Source: Cellvibrionales bacterium
Lineage (GTDB): Bacteria; Pseudomonadota; Gammaproteobacteria; Pseudomonadales; JAHEGP01
NCBI GenBank assembly: GCA_024645065.1
Contig: JAHEGP010000121.1
Span: 1-8,852, forward strand
Direction: 5' to 3'
Length of the DNA: 8,852 bases
In this document: one piece after another, positions 6,354 through 8,852 of the stretch
How positions within the stretch are numbered: position 1 is the stretch's first letter
Layout of the letters: the number at the start of each line of letters is the position of its first letter
Translations under genes and position numbers: made by a program
Notes under the pieces: model-generated
What the model was told of the DNA's origin: nothing
Database searches by the model: none
What the model saw: only the letters and a program-made list of their open reading frames with translations

Positions 6354-6872
6354 CTAACGCAAACGACGCCGCCGCACAGACGTCGCCCCACTCATTCTGA
6401 TCAGGCTCTGCTGGCTGTGGGCATGACAGATAGCAGTGGCAAGGGCATCGGCCGAATCCTCCTGGGGAGTCTGCTTTAGACCCAGCAAAACCCTCACCAT
6501 ATGCTGCACCTGCTCCTTGCCCGCCGCGCCGCTACCTACCACCGCCTGTTTGATCTGGCGGGCAGAATACTCGGCTATCGGCAGGTTGCAGTTCACCGCC
6601 GCCGTTATTGCCGCTCCCCGCGCCTGTCCCAACTTGAGGGCGGAACCCGGATTTTTCGCCATGAAAACCTGCTCCACCGCCACCATCTGTGGGCAGTGCT
6701 GATGGATAATCCCCGAAATGCCATCAAAAATCAGCTTCAAACGCTCGGGTAATGCTTCAACGGGTAACTGGATGCAGCCGTGGTCAACGTACTCCAGCCT
6801 TGAGCCAAAGGCGTTGATAAGGCCATAGCCGGTGCGGCGTGAACCCGGGTCGATTCCGAGAATCACGGCCAT
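6354..6872 (-). CDS. ruvC: RuvC, Holliday junction resolvase
   Basis: Encodes a 172-residue endonuclease that cuts Holliday junctions symmetrically, working with RuvAB. The RNase-H-like active site is complete: D8 in GIDPGSRRTGYG, E67 in VAVEQVF, D139 and D142 in EDSADALATA. This matches D7, E66, D138 and D141 of E. coli RuvC with a constant offset of one. The basic stretch after E67 (MAKNPGSALKLGQARG) and the segment SARQIKQAVVGSGAAGKEQV are also typical. The C-terminus is basic (SVRRRRLR). The ATG at 6872 is 140 nt from the yebC stop, and a promoter-like sequence lies between. The ribosome site is weak. The order ruvC-ruvA-ruvB is typical of Gammaproteobacteria. Confidence 0.98.
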   Translation of the reverse strand: MAVILGIDPGSRRTGYGLINAFGSRLEYVDHGCIQLPVEALPERLKLIFDGISGIIHQHCPQMVAVEQVFMAKNPGSALKLGQARGAAITAAVNCNLPIAEYSARQIKQAVVGSGAAGKEQVQHMVRVLLGLKQTPQEDSADALATAICHAHSQQSLIRMSGATSVRRRRLR

Positions 6873-6944
6873 TCGATCGCCACTACCATCATTGCGTGAT
6901 TGCCAAGGCTCACCCCGAGCGCTGCTCTTTTGTTCAGCCTTACT

Positions 6945-6972
6945 TTTATAGTCAACTGCTAGCGCAGGTCAC
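6945..6972 (-). promoter_or_regulatory. Candidate sigma-70 promoter for ruvCAB
   Basis: On the minus strand, GTGACC (6967-6972, four of six matches to the -35 consensus) is followed after 16 bases by TATAAA (6945-6950, five of six matches to the -10 consensus). Transcription would start near 6938, about 65 nt before the ruvC ATG. The -35 element lies inside a GC-rich inverted repeat. It is a pattern match only, but the best one in the window's intergenic gaps. Confidence 0.45.
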
Positions 6973-6994
6973 CGGGGCCGGCCTGCGCGGCCGG
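6962..6994. repeat. Two overlapping GC-rich inverted repeats between yebC and ruvC
   Basis: Dyad 1 is GCGCAGG (6962-6968) with CCTGCGC (6982-6988), a perfect 7-bp stem with a 13-nt loop. Dyad 2 is CCGGCC (6978-6983) with GGCCGG (6989-6994), a perfect 6-bp stem with a 5-nt loop. They share bases and cannot form together. Neither is followed by a U-run in the leftward transcript, so an intrinsic terminator is not supported. Confidence 0.6.
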
Positions 6995-7012
6995 GACGCT
7001 ACTGCTAACAGG

Positions 7013-7759
7013 CTATGTTAGCTCAGCATACACCTCATCGGGGATATCCGCATTGGAATAGACGTTTTGGACATCATCCAGGTCTTCCAGGGCGTCGATC
7101 AGGCCGATGATAGTCTCGGCGCCGCTCGCATCGAGTGGCACAGTAGTGGCAGCAATCATGGTGACTTCGCCGTTGTCCGGCTCCAGGCCCGCCGCTATCA
7201 GCGCGTCTTTGACCGCTGTGAAGTCCTCCCAGGCGGTAATCACATCAACCGATCCATCGTCGCCGCTTTCGATATCCTCTGCTCCCGCCTCCAGCGCCAC
7301 CTCGAGAATTTTTTCTTCATCGGCGCCGGGAGCGTAACTGATCTGGCCCTTGCGGTCGAACAGATAGGCAACGGAGCCATCGGTACCGAGATTGCCGCCG
7401 CGCCGGGTGAATGCATGGCGCACCTCCGCCACGGTGCGGTTGCGATTGTCCGTCACCACCTCCACCAGGATTGCCACGCCACCCGAGCCATAGCCCTCGT
7501 AGGTGACCTCTTCCATATTGTCGGCTTCATTGGTGCCAGCCCCGCGGGCAATGGCATTATCGATGGTATCGCGCTTCATATTCGCTGCCAGGGCCTTGTC
7601 CAGCACGGCACGCAGCCTTGGGTTGTCCTCCGGCAGTGGTCCCCCGGTTTTGGCGGCCACGACTATTTCACGAATGATCTTGGTAAAAACCTTGCCTCGC
7701 TTGGCGTCCTGTGCCGCCTTACGGTGCTTGATATTGGCCCATTTGCTGTGGCCCGCCAT
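7013..7759 (-). CDS. yebC: YebC/PmpR, TACO1-family translation factor or regulator
   Basis: Encodes a 248-residue cytoplasmic protein of the YebC/TACO1 family. The hallmark N-terminus MAGHSKWANIKHRKAAQDAKRG is followed by FTKIIREIVVAAKTGG and AIARGAG. Then come YEGYGSGGVAILVEVVTDNRNRT and HAFTRRGGNLGTDGSVAYLF, all strongly conserved. The acidic middle (DEEKILEVALEAGAEDIESGDDG) and the C-terminal domain are normal, as is the length. Members were first described as transcription regulators (PmpR of Pseudomonas aeruginosa, in this same gene neighbourhood). Later work on YebC-type proteins and mitochondrial TACO1 supports a ribosome-associated role in relieving stalls at proline-rich sequences. 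Sequence alone does not say which applies here. The ATG has a strong AGGAGG five bases upstream and lies 56 nt after aspS. Confidence 0.96.
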   Translation of the reverse strand: MAGHSKWANIKHRKAAQDAKRGKVFTKIIREIVVAAKTGGPLPEDNPRLRAVLDKALAANMKRDTIDNAIARGAGTNEADNMEEVTYEGYGSGGVAILVEVVTDNRNRTVAEVRHAFTRRGGNLGTDGSVAYLFDRKGQISYAPGADEEKILEVALEAGAEDIESGDDGSVDVITAWEDFTAVKDALIAAGLEPDNGEVTMIAATTVPLDASGAETIIGLIDALEDLDDVQNVYSNADIPDEVYAELT

Positions 7760-7764
7760 AGTTT

Positions 7765-7770
7765 CCTCCT
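7765..7770 (-). promoter_or_regulatory. Shine-Dalgarno site for yebC
   Basis: A full-consensus AGGAGG lies five bases before the ATG of yebC. It fixes the start and suggests efficient translation, unlike the weak sites of ruvC, ruvA and ruvB downstream. Confidence 0.85.
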
Positions 7771-7815
7771 GCCAAAAAAACCTAAAAGCCCATCTTGCTG
7801 CCCGCTGAATGCCTG

Positions 7816-8852
7816 CTAAGCCTGTTGCTGTGTGTCCTGCTTGCGCAGACGAATATTCAGATCGCGCAGTTGATTGGCATCGACAGCGCTCGGCGCATCC
7901 GTCATGACGCAGGCCGCGCTCTGGGTTTTCGGGAACGCAATCACATCGCGAATGGAGTCGCTGTCGGTCATCAGCATCACCAGCCGATCGAGACCAAATG
8001 CCAGGCCACCGTGAGGTGGGGCGCCGTACTTGAGCGCCTCCAGCAGGAAGCCGAAACGTGATTGTGCCTCCGCGTCGGAAATACCCAGTATGCGCAGGAC
8101 CGCCTGTTGCATGCTTACCTCGTTGATACGCAGGGAACCACCGCCAAGCTCCACCCCGTTCAGTACCATGTCATACGCCACCGACCTTGCAGCCTCCGGA
8201 TTTGCCTGCAGCTCCTCCGGACTGCAAGAAGGCAGGGTGAAAGGGTGGTGCAGCGGCGTCAATCCACCCTTGTCGTCCTCTTCAAACATCGGAAAATCGA
8301 CCACCCAAAGTGATGCCCAGGGCCGGGTATACAGATTAAGCTCTTCCCCGAGCTTGACCCGCAGCGCACCGAGCGCTTCGTTGACGATGCGGGTTTTGTC
8401 GGCGCCAAAGAAGACAATGTCGCCGTCCTCGCACTGCAATCGCTGGATCAAGGCATCAACGACCGAGTCGGGCAGGAACTTGAGAATCGGGGATTGCAGG
8501 CCCTCGCTACCGGCGGCGAGCTTATTCACCTTGACCCAGGCCAAACCGCGGGCCCCGTAGATCCCGACGAAATCGGTGTAGCGGTCAATATCCTTGCGCG
8601 ACAAGCTGGCGCCGCCAGCCACCTTGAGTGCCGCAACCCGCCCCCTGGGATCATTCGCCGGGCCATTGAAAACCTTGAATTCAACGGCCTGCATCAGGTC
8701 TGTAATGTCGACCAGCTCCAGCGGAATACGCAGATCGGGCTTGTCACTACCAAAGCGAGCCATCGCCTCGGCATAGGGCATGCGGGGCATTTCACCGAGG
8801 TCGACAGCGAGAGTTTCCTCGAACAATTTGCGAATCAAGCCCTCGGCTACCG
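7816..8852 (-). CDS. aspS: Aspartyl-tRNA synthetase (C-terminal part, gene runs off the right edge)
   Basis: The frame is open to the window end, and 344 codons plus the stop are present, roughly the C-terminal 58 percent of a bacterial AspRS of about 590 residues. There is no real start inside the window; TTG at 8838 is an internal Leu. Visible parts are the class II core segment ARFGSDKPDLRIPLELVD, the bacterial GAD insert (from FNGPANDPRGRVAALKV to about LGEELNLY), and WVVDFPMFEEDD with HHPFTLP. ELGGGSLRIN then precedes motif 3, AFGLDRLVML (GLDRL at 7981-7995), and the C-terminal FPKTQSAACVMTDAPS, all typical. The anticodon-binding domain and motifs 1 and 2 lie outside, so whether the enzyme also charges tRNA-Asn cannot be judged. 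It catalyses attachment of Asp to tRNA-Asp. aspS next to yebC and ruvCAB is the known order. Confidence 0.98.
   Translation of the reverse strand, partial: VAEGLIRKLFEETLAVDLGEMPRMPYAEAMARFGSDKPDLRIPLELVDITDLMQAVEFKVFNGPANDPRGRVAALKVAGGASLSRKDIDRYTDFVGIYGARGLAWVKVNKLAAGSEGLQSPILKFLPDSVVDALIQRLQCEDGDIVFFGADKTRIVNEALGALRVKLGEELNLYTRPWASLWVVDFPMFEEDDKGGLTPLHHPFTLPSCSPEELQANPEAARSVAYDMVLNGVELGGGSLRINEVSMQQAVLRILGISDAEAQSRFGFLLEALKYGAPPHGGLAFGLDRLVMLMTDSDSIRDVIAFPKTQSAACVMTDAPSAVDANQLRDLNIRLRKQDTQQQA

Noticed and set aside
7760..7815. Intrinsic terminator between aspS and yebC
   Set aside because: T-runs are present on the transcript strand (TTTT and TTTTTTT), but no convincing GC-rich stem precedes them.
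7067..7819. 250-codon plus-strand frame covering nearly all of yebC
   Set aside because: It mirrors the codon pattern of yebC, has no family resemblance, and yebC is strongly conserved with a full ribosome site.
8838..8838. A start codon for aspS at this TTG
   Set aside because: The frame stays open upstream to the window edge, and the sequence on both sides is continuous conserved AspRS, so it is an internal Leu codon of a truncated gene.

Overview
The window is a housekeeping segment of a gammaproteobacterial chromosome. Every gene reads on the minus strand. In transcription order (right to left) they are aspS (3' part only), yebC, ruvC, ruvA, ruvB, ybgC, tolQ, tolR, tolA, tolB, pal and the first 40 codons of cpoB/ybgF. 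From established knowledge, this is the order found in Pseudomonas and related Gammaproteobacteria (aspS-pmpR/yebC-ruvCAB-ybgC-tolQRAB-oprL/pal-ybgF). The sequence, moderately GC-rich, suggests a Pseudomonadales/Cellvibrionales-like, possibly marine, gammaproteobacterium. That placement is an inference; there is no rRNA or species-specific marker here.

Region by region: 7816-8852 holds the C-terminal 344 codons of aspartyl-tRNA synthetase. After a 56-nt gap comes yebC (7013-7759), a ribosome-associated TACO1-family protein with a strong Shine-Dalgarno site. A 140-nt gap (6873-7012) holds GC-rich dyads and the best promoter candidate of the window, facing ruvC. Then follow ruvC, ruvA and ruvB, the Holliday-junction resolvase and branch-migration motor, with ruvA and ruvB 4 nt apart. 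ybgC (an acyl-CoA thioesterase) starts 6 nt after ruvB. A 248-nt non-coding gap (3964-4211) follows, with two inverted repeats. It separates ybgC from the tightly packed tolQ-tolR-tolA-tolB-pal-cpoB cluster, whose junctions abut, overlap or are at most 28 nt apart.

The genes form two functional units. RuvA and RuvB migrate Holliday junctions and RuvC cuts them. TolQ, TolR and TolA form a proton-driven inner-membrane motor. Through periplasmic TolB and the lipoprotein Pal it tightens the outer membrane to peptidoglycan during division, and CpoB links it to peptidoglycan synthesis. Visible catalytic and binding residues are intact in all complete genes; there are no pseudogenes, mobile genes, tRNAs or CRISPR arrays.

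I see no evidence for a previously undescribed system. The points worth a second look are small: non-ATG starts at tolQ, tolA and tolB; an uncertain tolA start beside an out-of-frame ATGATG; a short, Gln/Glu/Arg-rich TolA; the palindrome-bearing ybgC-tolQ gap, which may contain a REP-like remnant; and overlapping dyads upstream of ruvC.
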